Of a stretch of DNA of 64,000 nt, positions 9,702-20,490 are shown in pieces. A program made the translations under genes and the position numbers. The notes beneath the pieces are model-generated. The model was not told the origin of the DNA. It did not search any database and saw only the letters and a list, made by a program, of their open reading frames with translations. Each line of letters starts with the position of its first letter. Position 1 is the stretch's first letter. Source of the DNA: Plenodomus lindquistii (Eukaryota > Ascomycota > Dothideomycetes > Pleosporales > Leptosphaeriaceae); contig JANUWI010000005.1 of the NCBI GenBank assembly GCA_025504975.1, positions 1,612,001 to 1,676,000 of the forward strand. The letters are read 5' to 3'.

Positions 9702-11827
9702 ATGGCTGGCCGCTCCAAGAAAAAGGGTATGCACTCCTCACCCATCAGCCATACGGCCAATGCTCAACAGCAAGAAACCTAGGGCGCCGCTAACAATGTC
9801 GCCCCCCAGGCACTTCGGGTGCAGCCAAAAACTACATCACCCGCACGCGCGCCGTCAAGAAGCTGCAAATCTCGCTGCCCGACTTCCGCCGCCTCTGCAT
9901 CTTCAAGGGCATCTACCCCCGCGAGCCGCGCAACAAGAAAAAAGTCTCAAAGGGCTCCACGGCCGCCACCACCTTCTACTACACCAAAGACATCCAGTAC
10001 CTGCTCCATGAGCCGCTGCTGGCAAAGTTCCGCGAGCACAAGGCCGTCGCAAAGAAGATTGGCCGCGCCCTCGGTCGCGGCGAGTCGGGCGATGCCCAGC
10101 GCCTCGAGAAGAACCTCATGCCCAAGGTCAAGCTCGACCACATCATCAAGGAGCGCTATCCCACCTTTGTCGATGCCCTGCGCGACCTCGACGACGCCCT
10201 GTCCATGCTCTTCCTCTTTGCCAACCTGCCCTCGAGCGAACACATTCCTGCAAAGACCATCGCCCTCTGTCAGCGTCTGACCCGCGAGTTTGAGCACTAC
10301 GTCATCACCTCGCACGCTCTGCGCAAGTCCTTCCTCTCCATCAAGGGCATCTACTACCAGGCCACCATTCAGGGCCAGGATATTCTTTGGCTTGTACCCT
10401 ATCGCTTTGTCCAGCGCACCGGTGGGGACATCGACTTCCGCATCATGGGCACTTTTGTCGAATTCTACACCACGCTTCTCGGCTTCGTCAACTACCGTCT
10501 GTACACCTCGGTCGGTCTCGTCTACCCTCCAAAGTTCAGCGCCAAGAGCGACGAGCAGGGCGGGGAACTGGCTGCTTTCCAACTAGAGGGCAAGGGCATC
10601 GCTACCAATGGCGCCGCCCATGGCCACGCTGAAGATGCAGACATCAACCTAGAGGCACAGGCCATAGCAGACCGTATCGCCGCCATGCCTGACGTCGAGC
10701 AAAGGGATCAACCTCCGACCGAGGCACCGGCAGTCACCCAAGACGACGAGGAAGAGGCGACCGAGGGCATTGACAAGTTTGAGCCAACAGCGCCCGACGC
10801 TGACATTCTCCCCCAACCGCAAGCTAGTAGCGCTGAGATTGCCTCCTTGTTTGCGCCCTTCACATTCTTCTTGTCTCGCGAGACTCCCAGAGCACCGCTC
10901 GAGTTCATACTCAAAGCCTTTGGCTGCAAGAGAGTGGGCTGGGATGGTATTCTGGGCGATGGTGCCTTCACGACAAATGAGTCTGATCCCGCCATCACAC
11001 ACCAGATTGTAGACAGGCCCGCACTGTCCGATGGCGCATCTGCACCGCATGCACCCGAGACTGAGAATGGTGGTGCTGCTCCTCCCAAGGCTCAATGGCC
11101 GCGATCAACAATGCCAGGTCGTACCTACATCCAGCCACAGTGGGTATGGGACTGTATCAACCAAGGCAAACTGCTGCGACCCGATCTATATTCCCCCGGA
11201 GCCGAGCTCCCGCCTCACCTGAGCCCCTGGGTCAAGCCCAAGAAGGGTGAATATGACCCCAATCTTCCTCTTGCTGCACAGCAACCCGAGGGTGAGGCCG
11301 AAGCGTTTGAAGACGACGGCGATGAGGACGAGACAACATTCAATAGTGACGGAGATGAGGACATGGAAGCCATCGTCGATCGTGAAGGCTCCGTCGAAGT
11401 CGGTGAGGGCATGGATGTTGCCGAGACTGACTCCGAGGATGACAGCGACGATAACGAGTCAGACGCTCCCGATCAGGCCCAAGAATTTGACGGCCTAGAC
11501 TCTGATGCTGAGTCTGACATGTCCGAGGGCGAGGCCGCCCGCTTGCAACACCAGCGCGAGCTTGAAGCAGAGGCCACAGGCAAGAAGCTCGAGCCAGTCA
11601 AACAATCCAAAAAGGACCAAAATGCAGCGATCCGGAACAAGTTCGACAAGAAGAAGCGCGCGGAAGAGGAGGAGCGCGAGAGACAGAAGATGATGTTATC
11701 CAACAAGAAACGCAAACTGCTTAAGAGGATTGAGTACGGCGAGAACAAGCGCGATAACGAGTCTGAGAGTCTCCGTAGGAAGCGTGCCAGGCTCGAAAAG
11801 GCAAAGGCCGCTGCGGACGCATTGTAA
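9702..11827 (+). CDS. NOP7: Pescadillo homolog (Nop7), 60S ribosome biogenesis
   Basis: Nucleolar member of the PeBoW complex (Nop7-Erb1-Ytm1), needed for 27S pre-rRNA processing and 60S assembly. Exon 1 is tiny, 9702-9726 (MAGRSKKK plus one base). Intron 9727-9809, exon 2 9810-11827; 680 residues. The N-terminal pescadillo domain follows at once: NYITRTRAVKKLQISLPDFR, RRLCIFKGIYPREPRNKKK. A BRCT domain lies at about 350-480, ending in TYIQPQWVWDCINQGKLL. Then comes a long acidic tract (about 506-586, EDDGDEDE, DSEDDSDDNESD) and a basic helical tail (about 590-680, KKRAEEEERERQKM). Length and order fit fungal pescadillo. The start is fixed by the splice after codon 8, which restores the conserved GTSGAAKNY beginning. 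Confidence 0.96.
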
Positions 11828-13154
11828 AGCTACGGCAGCATAATGTAATTACCCAAAATCATCAGGCGTTATTACTGGTTGGCGTTTGGGTATCTGGAAG
11901 CATTCGTCATGATACTTTACGTAATTTGAGCACTGAAAGTAGTTTTGCTGTTGATCGAATTATGGCTTTGCATCTTTGGTATAGTGACGATGGCGACCAA
12001 TCAGCGTCTGATTTGGCCGCGGTGAGCACACCAACATATTGAGCCCCGACGCCTTTCTCAGTTGCTACCAACGTTACGCAAGGGCGCAAGCTTCGTGTCA
12101 TCCCGTCATTCTGGCTTTGTATCACTTTCTCCTCCAATAAGCATACAGTCTTTGAAGCTGTGGCGTAATATGACCCTCACGTTGCTTTGACCATTCATTA
12201 ACATATGACTCTACAATTCTCAACTTCCATACACATACAAGACCAACAGCTTGAAGCCTAATATGCATCTCTGCAAAGTATAGTGTACGACGTTCAACGT
12301 TTGCTGCTAAATAACGGCTCTTTGTTGCTTCTACAAACGATTGCTCACAGTAAGGGCGTACTACCACACGCATTCACATACCGGTGGCTCTCTTCGCGCG
12401 AACACTCTCTCTCGCTTGAGATCCGACGTGATGGCGGAGATGTATTGAAAAGGTGCGCAGCTCCACTCCTACGATCAGTCGTTTTGTAACCTTCGCCGCC
12501 CTCAGTACTTCCCAGGTTCAAAGTTTGACGCGCCTTCAATAGGTGACAGACTGACATACCAGCCACATACGGGCGCTGTCATCTTTGCTTGAACAATGCG
12601 ATTGCAACCTTTGGTCTGCCGTCGCCGCCCCGTAACATGAGACGCAAATGCGCTTCGTGCCGAGCCGTTGCCGACATTAACCTACCTAGTCCTACCATGA
12701 TAAATTCGCCCACCAGAAAAATTTGCTGCCTTTTTCCCACCAGCACATCGACACAGATCTCAAGAGGTACTCGGCTATCTATCCGTCATGTCGAAGGCTA
12801 CGGCTAACAAAGGACCACAAAGCTTGGTGGGTCGAACAATATTGCTCGACTTGACGTTGTCACCTCTTGGGCCGCCCAGGGCAACAGGCAAACGCTTTCA
12901 CGTGACCTTGGCGCTCACTTCACGTTGCTGTTGCGGCTTGCATACAGGGGAGTCGCTTGTGGTCACTCACCAAAGGTGGGGCATTGCGCTTGTAATATCA
13001 ACTGCGTCGCTCATTCTTATTTCTCGCAATCTACGGGCTTGCTTTGATCTCTTGCGCCATCGTCTTTACTCCCTGCGAACTCTGTTCCTTGGTTCTGCGT
13101 ATACACAACATCTCCACAAGGTCTACGGGATATGGATTTTCTCGACTACTCATC
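11828..13154. other. Intergenic region, no supported gene
   Basis: 1.3 kb between NOP7 and the F-box-like gene. Several 60-140-codon open frames exist on both strands, but none shows recognisable motifs, coding-like composition or splice logic. The right part is presumably the promoter of the gene starting at 13155. Confidence 0.5.
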
Positions 13155-14078
13155 ATGACGACCACGAATTCCCGGATCTTGTTCCCGCAACTCCCACCAG
13201 AGATTCGAAATGAAGTCTACTCATACCTCTCCACACACGATCCCAGCTCCCATTTCACCGCTCAATTTCTGCCCTTCCAATTCAAACAGTACAATTGCAA
13301 ACACACCTCGGTCACAATCACACCGATACACTATGGATCCAAAAGCCTCCTCGCACTACAGCAGTTCAGCTTCCTAGAAGCTCGGGAATACTATACCTGG
13401 CTCAAAGCGAATGATCTGGAATTACACATCAAGGTGATCTTCAGGGGCAAAGTCAACACATTCATTCAGGCAGACTGGAACAAGAAGATAGACTTGCACT
13501 TGAGAACACTAGTAAAGCAGCATGACTGGTTGCGCAAGGTAGCGCGATACGGCATTCAGATTCACTGGGATGCAAGCGACGGTACACTCAAAGGCAGAAA
13601 GAAGGAGGGCGCAGGAGCAATACCAAGGGATATGGTGAAAGCATTCACTACGCTTATGGATGATAAAGTGAAGAAGAACAGCAATGTCAAAGTGAAGCTG
13701 TTGCTCGCGCACCGGATTGCGGTGGAGCACGTGCTTTGCGGTACAAGGTTTGGGCTTGGATTGTTCTTGGCGCAGTCTGTATATGATGGACTCGAGCGGT
13801 GTAGTATTGAGGTGTGGAAAACACCAAATCGGGTGGTCCTAAGGGAAGAAGACGTGGCTTCGGTTCATGCGCTAGTGGTAGCAAAGTCCGGAAAGATGTC
13901 AACTGCAGAACAAATATTAGGAAGAGGAGATGACACAGGTGCAGGTCATCTGTTAAGAATGAGGACATTCAGAGGACATGATGTGGTGGAGGCGATTTGG
14001 GGGCCTACTCAGATTGGATTTCAGAATGGGCCCGATTACATAATCAGTGAGCTCATGAAAGACTGCCAGGGAGAGTAG
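13155..14078 (+). CDS. F-box-like fungal protein (307 aa)
   Basis: Single-exon protein. I start at ATG 13155 (MTTTNSRILFPQLP), because the conserved LPPEIRNEVYSYL motif follows within 25 residues. This is the usual place for the degenerate F-box-like motif in a large family of ascomycete proteins. The in-frame sequence upstream to 13044 looks non-coding. The rest (FLPFQFKQYNC, GSKSLLALQQFSFLEAREYY, and a long mixed alpha/beta C-terminal part) resembles proteins of that family with no assigned function. If the F-box works it would connect a substrate to an SCF ubiquitin ligase through Skp1. No signal peptide or membrane helix is seen. It converges on the ZIP gene, 287 bp between stops. Confidence 0.75.
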   Translation: MTTTNSRILFPQLPPEIRNEVYSYLSTHDPSSHFTAQFLPFQFKQYNCKHTSVTITPIHYGSKSLLALQQFSFLEAREYYTWLKANDLELHIKVIFRGKVNTFIQADWNKKIDLHLRTLVKQHDWLRKVARYGIQIHWDASDGTLKGRKKEGAGAIPRDMVKAFTTLMDDKVKKNSNVKVKLLLAHRIAVEHVLCGTRFGLGLFLAQSVYDGLERCSIEVWKTPNRVVLREEDVASVHALVVAKSGKMSTAEQILGRGDDTGAGHLLRMRTFRGHDVVEAIWGPTQIGFQNGPDYIISELMKDCQGE

Positions 14079-14365
14079 ATTAATGATAGAAGACATTCAA
14101 TACATCTGGATGCTTGCCTGAATCACTCGATGACTGTAGACGACTTCTCTGAACATCAATTGTATATACACGATGCGACGTGACGTACCAAACATACTGC
14201 GCCATGTAACCATCAGGCATGTATAGTCTAATACTACGATAAGCGCCTGGGTAAACTTTCACAATGACTCACGCGAGTCAAGTACGCCTTCGAGTCCTCT
14301 GGATCCTGCATGAGAACATTAAAAGCACCAAAAGCTCTGTGATTCCCTCGCCGCAAGCCCATAAC

Positions 14366-16207
14366 TCAAGCCCAGGCCCCCACCAGACTCATCAAGAACG
14401 CACCCGCGAACACCAACAGACATGCGATGACTCTCCTTTGCCCTCTTAGAACCTTCCAGCTCTCATCGCTCAGAAAGTCTTCGCTCATGAGCTCCACCAA
14501 TGACGCAAAGATGAGAAAGCCCGCAGAAATGGCATTCATGATGCCAACTACCAAGAGGCCAACTTCAGAATCAGGACTGTAGAGTGTGTGGGTCGCTATA
14601 CCGATGGCTTGGCCGAGAGGAGTTGTGCAACCGTATGCGAGAGCCATAAGCCAGGGTTGAGGGGAGCGGGGTTTCCAATTAATATCTGCAATGCGGACAC
14701 CTAGTGCAAGACCCTCGAAGGTTTCTAGTGAAAGCGTCAGAGTGAGTATAGTGCTAGTAGATGGACAGCGTACGATGGAATATAATAGCAATGAGCAGAA
14801 CGGTGAAGTCGTTCCCAACTGCAACCGCAAGCGACATGCCGATGAAGATACTGTGAAACAAGATACCCATCTCTAGCAAGAAGACTTGCATTATGGCTTT
14901 CTTGTGTATTTGTTCGGGCGAGATAGAATGCTTGTGTTGGATGTTTTCTGGGTCTTGTTCGGTAGCTTGATCATGATTCGCGTGCTTCTCGGCTTCTGTC
15001 GGTAGATCTGTCTCTGATCGCACGGATTCGATGGCGTCAAGCCGTTGGCCGTCCTCTCGATACCGAGACAAAGTACGGCTTATACTTCCCATCCTGCCGC
15101 GTAGCATGCCTAAGTCTCGAACATTCAAGCTGGCATCCGAGTATGTTCTCCTGATTCCGCCTGTTGGGACTGGAGGTATGACATCGCCATCTTGTCTGAC
15201 GTTCGCTGCTTGATTCTGTTCCTCCTTTCGCGAAATGGCAGCTACACCCTCATTTCCACCACAAACATGCTGGGCAGGCGAGAACACCATTTCAATCACC
15301 GTCACAAAGAATATACTCGCCAACATGATTGCCCCTGGCATAGCCTGGTAATCAGTCGTCCAGAAACTGCTCAAACAAGGATCACTCAGGCTCAAAAATG
15401 CGGTGGGCAGTAGATGCACAAAAGAAGTTGCAATCAAAACACCGGTTCCAAAATGCTTCGCGCCGAATAGGAATGAGGGTGGAATTCTTAGGCGAGGAAA
15501 TTTGAGGACAAGAATCGGGAAGGCGCAGGCACTGCCGGAGACGAAGAGGATGATAAAGAGACCACCGACATGAAAAGGGAGGTCATAGTTTGGCTGGGCT
15601 TGACCTGACTCGCAGGTCGCGCGGCGAGGTAAACGATTCGATGGGCTTGTGACTGTCCACTTATCGTCAGTTGCTGACGAAGTTGGAGCAGGCCGAGGGC
15701 ATGACTGATGTAATGGAGTACCACATCTTACCGGCAGAAATATGAACAGTAGGCGGTCGCTCAGTCGCGTGTGAAAATAAATAAGAAGTAACAAGAACTG
15801 ATAAGAACCATTTCACCCAGCTAAATACGCTGGGCGTAGTTACGGCATCAGCTCGGTGCGTGGTTGTTCGGGTGCAAGGTCCTTTCACCCGTGTCAATAC
15901 CCTTCGTTGATGAAATGCGATCTCTGAGCTTTGCATTGCTCAACAACGTACCTGGGAAGGACCCTTTGACACCCTCGCCCGCGCCCCAAGGCTGCTTTTC
16001 TTTCTCTTGAAAGTCATCGTTTCCAACGTGGCAGCGCTGCAAGGTCCGTGCTGCGCTCGACAGACGGTCAGCTTCCCCCAACTCCCTAGCATTGGCGATG
16101 CCATTCAGATCCTGGCATGTCGTGAGATCCGCAGCGAAACGTGGGGGGTTCTGATTCCATCCTGGATTGAAGAGTATGTCGTCGTCGGTTCTGGATGGGC
16201 AATTCAT
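14366..16207 (-). CDS. ZIP-family metal ion (zinc/iron) transporter
   Basis: Membrane importer of Zn2+ or related ions into the cytosol. Three exons fit: 16207-15901, 15673-14774, 14724-14366, giving 521 residues. Exon 1 (MNCPSRTDDDILFNPGWNQ, ...PPRFAADLTTCQDLNG, SFPGTLLSNAKL) matches the N-terminal extension seen in many filamentous-fungus ZIPs. Exon 2 starts the membrane core: LPFHVGGLFIILFVSGSACA, RIPPSFLFGAKHFGTGVLIA, SFVHLLPTAF. The metal site is in LEMGILFHSIFIGMSLAV (TM4) and, across the last intron, FHQTFEGLALGV (TM5). A Ser/Arg/acidic cytosolic loop separates TM3 and TM4. The last intron (14773-14725, 49 nt) is certain. The 227-nt first intron (15900-15674) is my best reconstruction; its ends restore the frame but could differ. 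Confidence 0.88.
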
Positions 16208-16950
16208 CTTGGTATTCCTTTAGCGTTCAGCCTCGAAGCTTTGGCCGGACGGATGGGTGCTTGTAGTTGGGATGGCGGGTGTCGATGATGTCGAATATCA
16301 GAACGAAGGGGTGGTCACAAGATGACGTGGAGAGATTCGAAGGGGATAGTCGGAACAAATGACATCTGAAAGAACTGTAGTGATCGGCTAGCGGCCCACA
16401 CGTGCGTGCATGGCAAGACCCAAGAAAACCGCTTTGCCGAGCGCCAAGTGAACGATCGGGCTTGAACGGCAGTGGACTTTTCACGACAACGGACACGATA
16501 GGTTCAGAACACGGCTCAATTCTTCATTGAGATTGCTGCCAGGCTTTACTCACGAGTTCTCGTAGAGATGCGCTACAATGCGTCCTGGAAGAGGGCACAA
16601 GGTGAAACCTAGCAGAGACCCACGAATCGTCAACATTGTACTCACCCCGACATCTAATATTTGGACCCGAAATCGCCCGTAAAATATCAGCACGCAGAGG
16701 CTTAGCGGATTCTGGGGTATGCAGCTCTTAGCAGATCAGCCCTGGAGGTGTCGCGCCCCGGTCGCGCAGCTGATTCGACGCCATTGCTTAGTGTGCACGC
16801 GTACTAGGTGTAGTCAATGTCTGTCACACAATATGAGGCTAAGCGTCTTTTCGATTGGGTACAATCACAGCACCGGTAACCATCCAGGCGTGCTTCGAGT
16901 CATACTAAACAAGGCGTTCATGACAGTTACAGTCTTGGGTATGGATTGGA
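16208..16950. other. Intergenic region (ZIP promoter, FPGS 3' end)
   Basis: 743 bp between two minus-strand genes. It should contain the ZIP promoter. I found no convincing zinc-response element or other named site, and no gene. Confidence 0.45.
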
Positions 16951-18671
16951 TCACTGCGCTGCCATCTCGGCTTCCAGAACCTCGAGTGCTCCTCCGACCA
17001 AATGAAGACTGCCAGTGACAAGAGCCATGACCTCTGCGTCAGGGCCAGCAGCACCTGCATAATCACGCGCTATAGCTCGGGCTGTAGTGATCGCTTCTTC
17101 AATGGTTCGCAGCACGTGCACCTCTGCTGAGGCATCAATCTTCGACCATGTGCTTGCAAGCGCCTTCTGGACCGCCAGAGTGTTCACGTCTTGCTGGTTG
17201 GTATTCATAGAGACCAGATCTGGCTTGTAGCCCTGACTGAAGGTCTGGTTTGTAGTGAAGATGACATGCGAGAAAGGTGACCCGGAACCAGACGCAACGC
17301 TGGATTGTAGTGACGTATACAAGGCTGTTGCCAAAGCGCTCGCATCTCGGGTTTGCTGATTGAATATCAAGATACGCGGGATTCGGTTGTGCCGTGTGAC
17401 TTTTAACGACGCAGATGCGATCTGTTCAGAGAACCACTGCCCCGTGACGTGGATGCTCTCAAGCGTGTGGGCACCGTCAATATGCCACGCGATACTCCTC
17501 TCGCGTCGTACCTCGCATCTCCCAGGCCAGCGCACCTCTTCGAGCCCACGCACAAACTTGGGCGGAAGCTCTATTGCGGAAGTAGTCGAAGGATCTGGAA
17601 CTGATGTGTGGCCAAGCGCGCGTAAATGAGCAGCAGCTGCAGCAATTGCAACAGAGGCATTAATCTTCTGGAACGCTGCGCCCAGGCCGAGCTTTACGCT
17701 ATTGTTTGCCAGAGCTGGATGGACATGGACGACATGAAGTTTGACGTTGCGCTCTGTGGCGCGCTCGTGCAACACACTCATAGCCTCGGGCTCTTGCGGT
17801 GCTGTGAAGGCGACACTGCCCTGCTTGAAGATGCCGGCCTTGTGCCATGCAATTTCAGGAAGTGTGGAGCCCAGCATGGCAGTATGGTCGATGCCCAGGC
17901 TGGTCACTGCTGTGACAGTCGGGCTGGTGAGGATGTTGGTGCTGTCAAACTCGCCGCCAATGCCGCACTCGATGACGGCCGAGTCTACGCCCTCGTGGAG
18001 ATAGGCGTGCAAGGCCATGAGAGTCAAGTAGCGAAAGTAGACGGGCTTGGTGGGGCCGTCGGCTGGAGGCGCCTCGACAGCCGCTGCTGCTTCCAGTCGG
18101 TCCCACATGTCGAAGAAGTACTTGGCAAAGAGCTCCTCTGAGACGGGCTCATTGTTGATCTGAATGCGCTCGCGCACAAAGCGTAGGTGCGGCGACGTGT
18201 ACAGGCCAACCTGGGTGGGCGGGTGAGCGGCATCAGCGGACACGTACTGGGCCAGTATGGAGGAGATGAAGGCGCTCGTCGAGCCCTTGCCTTTGGTGCC
18301 GGCAATATGGATGGGCCGCAGGCGGTCAAAGTCGCTGGGCTGTGTCTCTGGTCAGTGAGCGAGGTTGCAAGGGGAGTGGCAGCCGCACACCTTGTAGCCG
18401 GCCCTGCGACACCACTCGACCATTTCGGGGATGGCCTGCTTGTTCATGCCCCGCCCGGATTTGCGAATTGCATCCACAATGGAGAAATTGGACTGCAGCG
18501 TGTTCAGCGCGGCGACGGCAGCCTGCGCCCTGTCAGTACACACTCTTTGCTGCAGCCACTACTACTACTACCCACCGCATAGTCTCGCTGCTCCATGGCG
18601 ACGGTACTGTGACTCGAGCGTGCAGCCAGCAATCTGTGCACACGGCCAATGCGACTCCGGGCTATGAACAT
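16951..18671 (-). CDS. MET7: Folylpolyglutamate synthase (possible mitochondrial and cytosolic forms)
   Basis: Adds glutamates to reduced folates, retaining them in cytosol and mitochondria for one-carbon metabolism and methionine synthesis. Exons 18671-18576, 18522-18391, 18339-16951; introns of 53 and 51 nt; 538 residues. Exon 2 has the family opening AAVAALNTLQSNFSIVDAIR and GRGMNKQAIPEMVEWCRR. Exon 3 has the P-loop IHIAGTKGKGSTSAF, then GLYTSPHLRFVRERIQIN, VIECGIGGEFDSTNIL, SLGIDHTAMLG and the substrate segment WHIDGAHTLES. Two in-frame ATGs are present. 18671 gives an Arg/Ser-rich leader (MFIARSRIGRVHRLLAARSS) like a mitochondrial presequence; 18596 (MEQRDYA) gives a cytosolic form of 513 residues. 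Dual targeting by alternative starts is known in this family; here it is inference. Confidence 0.93.
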
Positions 18672-19676
18672 GGCATCTTGCGATGCGTGTCGGGAGGCAC
18701 GGTGGGCTATGTAAATGTAGGTAATGTACCTACTTTTGTTCGCGAGACAAGCTGGGGCCGTCGTTAGCCGATGACGCACCCCCGGTCTGCATCGCCATGC
18801 CCAATTGCGACCTTTGATCCCACCTGCACGCTCAATCTACACGGTACATACACAGGACTGTACACCACCGGCCTGGCCACTCTGCCGCCTGTGCGTCTCT
18901 CACGCATCTCTGCCGTGGACTGTTCTTGGTGGGCTAACCAGGGCAAACACCAAAGGTTTGAGCCTCCGCAACCCAAGGCCGTCTTGGTACGTTCCTGCAA
19001 TTCAACCAACGATCGGCCAGACACCACGACGAGCCTCCAGGATCACGGATAGATTGGCGACCTTATCTGGACACATCCTGTCACTGCAACCTCTGTGGTC
19101 GCATCATCAGACGGAACAGCTGTCCATGTTTCACATGCCCTTGTTTCACCCCAAGTCGGACCGCAGCCCCAACTTCCATACAAATCACGCCCGTCGCATC
19201 TCGTATTGCAAGACTTTTGGCACCTCCCCTTTGCTCTCTTACCACTCGTCACTTCCTCTTCCACATGGCTTGCTGTGCCTGAGCCTCGGTGGCACAGTGT
19301 TCGACATGGCGCTGGTCACCTGTTTGGTACATTTGTCTCTTTCGTTGGCTGAGCTGAACAAAGAAATTCCAGAATAGACGATTCCACTTGTTTGTCAAAT
19401 ATCATTCGGATTGTTTTACCCCTGCAGAGTACGCAGCTACGTTCATCTGAGCCTTTCTTTGTACGTGACGCACCGTTCCAATATCCCGTGAATACTGGTC
19501 TGACCAACCAATCAGGCAAAACCCACGACTAGTCATTCCTTGCCAGTTTGCTTCCCGAACTCCATGTGGGAGATAATTAAACTCCATCGCACAACCTGGA
19601 ACCATACGCCCACGAGCATACGATTCCCACTTTCACAACACACCACCAAGTATCAACCATAATCACTAATACCATC
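18672..19676. promoter_or_regulatory. Divergent intergenic region, FPGS / secreted protein
   Basis: 1.0 kb between divergent starts. It contains a 190-codon plus-strand frame (18805-19377) without any motif, which I treat as chance. The last 60 bp are A/C-rich (CACCACCAAG, ACCATA), typical of a fungal leader before the ATG at 19677. Confidence 0.45.
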
Positions 19677-20183
19677 ATGATATCCCCCTTCACCCTCATG
19701 GCCCTTATCGTCACAATCATGGCCGTATTTTCTTCCGCACAACCACACTTACAGCGCCGTGGTCTCCCAGGCGCATACTATACATGTGTGTCTGAAAATT
19801 TCGCTGGCCCGAATGGTTGTAGTTGGACCGCCCCGACAACACGGTGTCGCGCCCAAGGCGGCTCCGGCATCAAATCACTCGGCCCAGATCCCGGAACAAC
19901 ATGCACGTTGTTCTCGACGAGCGATTGCACGGGTAGTGCCATCAAGTCCATAACATTTCCTGGTATCGGCAGTGGACTGCCCACTTTCGGCTCCTTCAGT
20001 TGTAAGACCACAGGACCAGCGGTGAAGAGTGCAGCGCTCAAGGGGAAAGCAATGGATCTGGGGATGCTGGCGGGGGGTGTGGGGAGCGCGGATCGGAGGG
20101 AGCACGCGGAGGAGATCGCAGCCATGGAGGAGGATGGATTTAGTGAGGGGATGATTGGGTTAAAGAAAGACACTTACTACTGA
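19677..20183 (+). CDS. Small secreted cysteine-rich protein, effector candidate (168 aa)
   Basis: Single-exon gene. Residues 1-21 form a clear signal peptide (hydrophobic core LMALIVTIMAVF, likely cleavage after SSA). A dibasic KEX2-type site, LQRR at 25-28, suggests a short propeptide. The mature part has six cysteines at 37, 48, 57, 76, 84 and 109, enough for three disulfides. Its first half has the pattern YTCVSENFAGPNGCSW...CTLFSTSDCTG...FPGIGSG, reminiscent of small beta-rich secreted fungal proteins. The last 45 residues are cysteine-free, charged and helical-looking. No enzyme motif is seen. Secretion is well supported; a role in host or microbe interaction is inference from size and cysteine content. 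It could equally be a cell-wall or surface protein. Confidence 0.82.
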   Translation: MISPFTLMALIVTIMAVFSSAQPHLQRRGLPGAYYTCVSENFAGPNGCSWTAPTTRCRAQGGSGIKSLGPDPGTTCTLFSTSDCTGSAIKSITFPGIGSGLPTFGSFSCKTTGPAVKSAALKGKAMDLGMLAGGVGSADRREHAEEIAAMEEDGFSEGMIGLKKDTYY

Positions 20184-20490
20184 TGGACGGACCTGGCAGA
20201 TGGGAATTTCGCTTCTTGTACGACTATTGCTGTATCATACATAGCTTCTTACGAAGACCTGTGAGAATCTGAAGTCGTTATTTCATATCAATAGTATCCA
20301 TTCTTGGTTCGAATGTCGGCTATCTGAGCACAACTGCAGCATGATCGTGACTGACATATCTGACAGGGTTGTTATATTGGGTATCCTTCGATTCAAAGGC
20401 TGATTCTACCGCGTCTACGCAAAATTCGCTGTAAGGCACACCAATCACCAATCCCTCACTTTGACCCATGATCAAAGACTTCACATGACA
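20184..20490. other. Convergent intergenic region
   Basis: 307 bp between the secreted-protein stop and the F-box gene stop. Only 3' UTR-like sequence is apparent. Confidence 0.5.

Noticed and set aside
12788..13213. Frame ahead of the F-box-like gene
   Set aside because: Different frame from the recognised gene, no domain, and it ends inside that gene.
18805..19377. 190-codon frame between FPGS and the secreted protein
   Set aside because: No motif, no splice logic and atypical composition; treated as chance.
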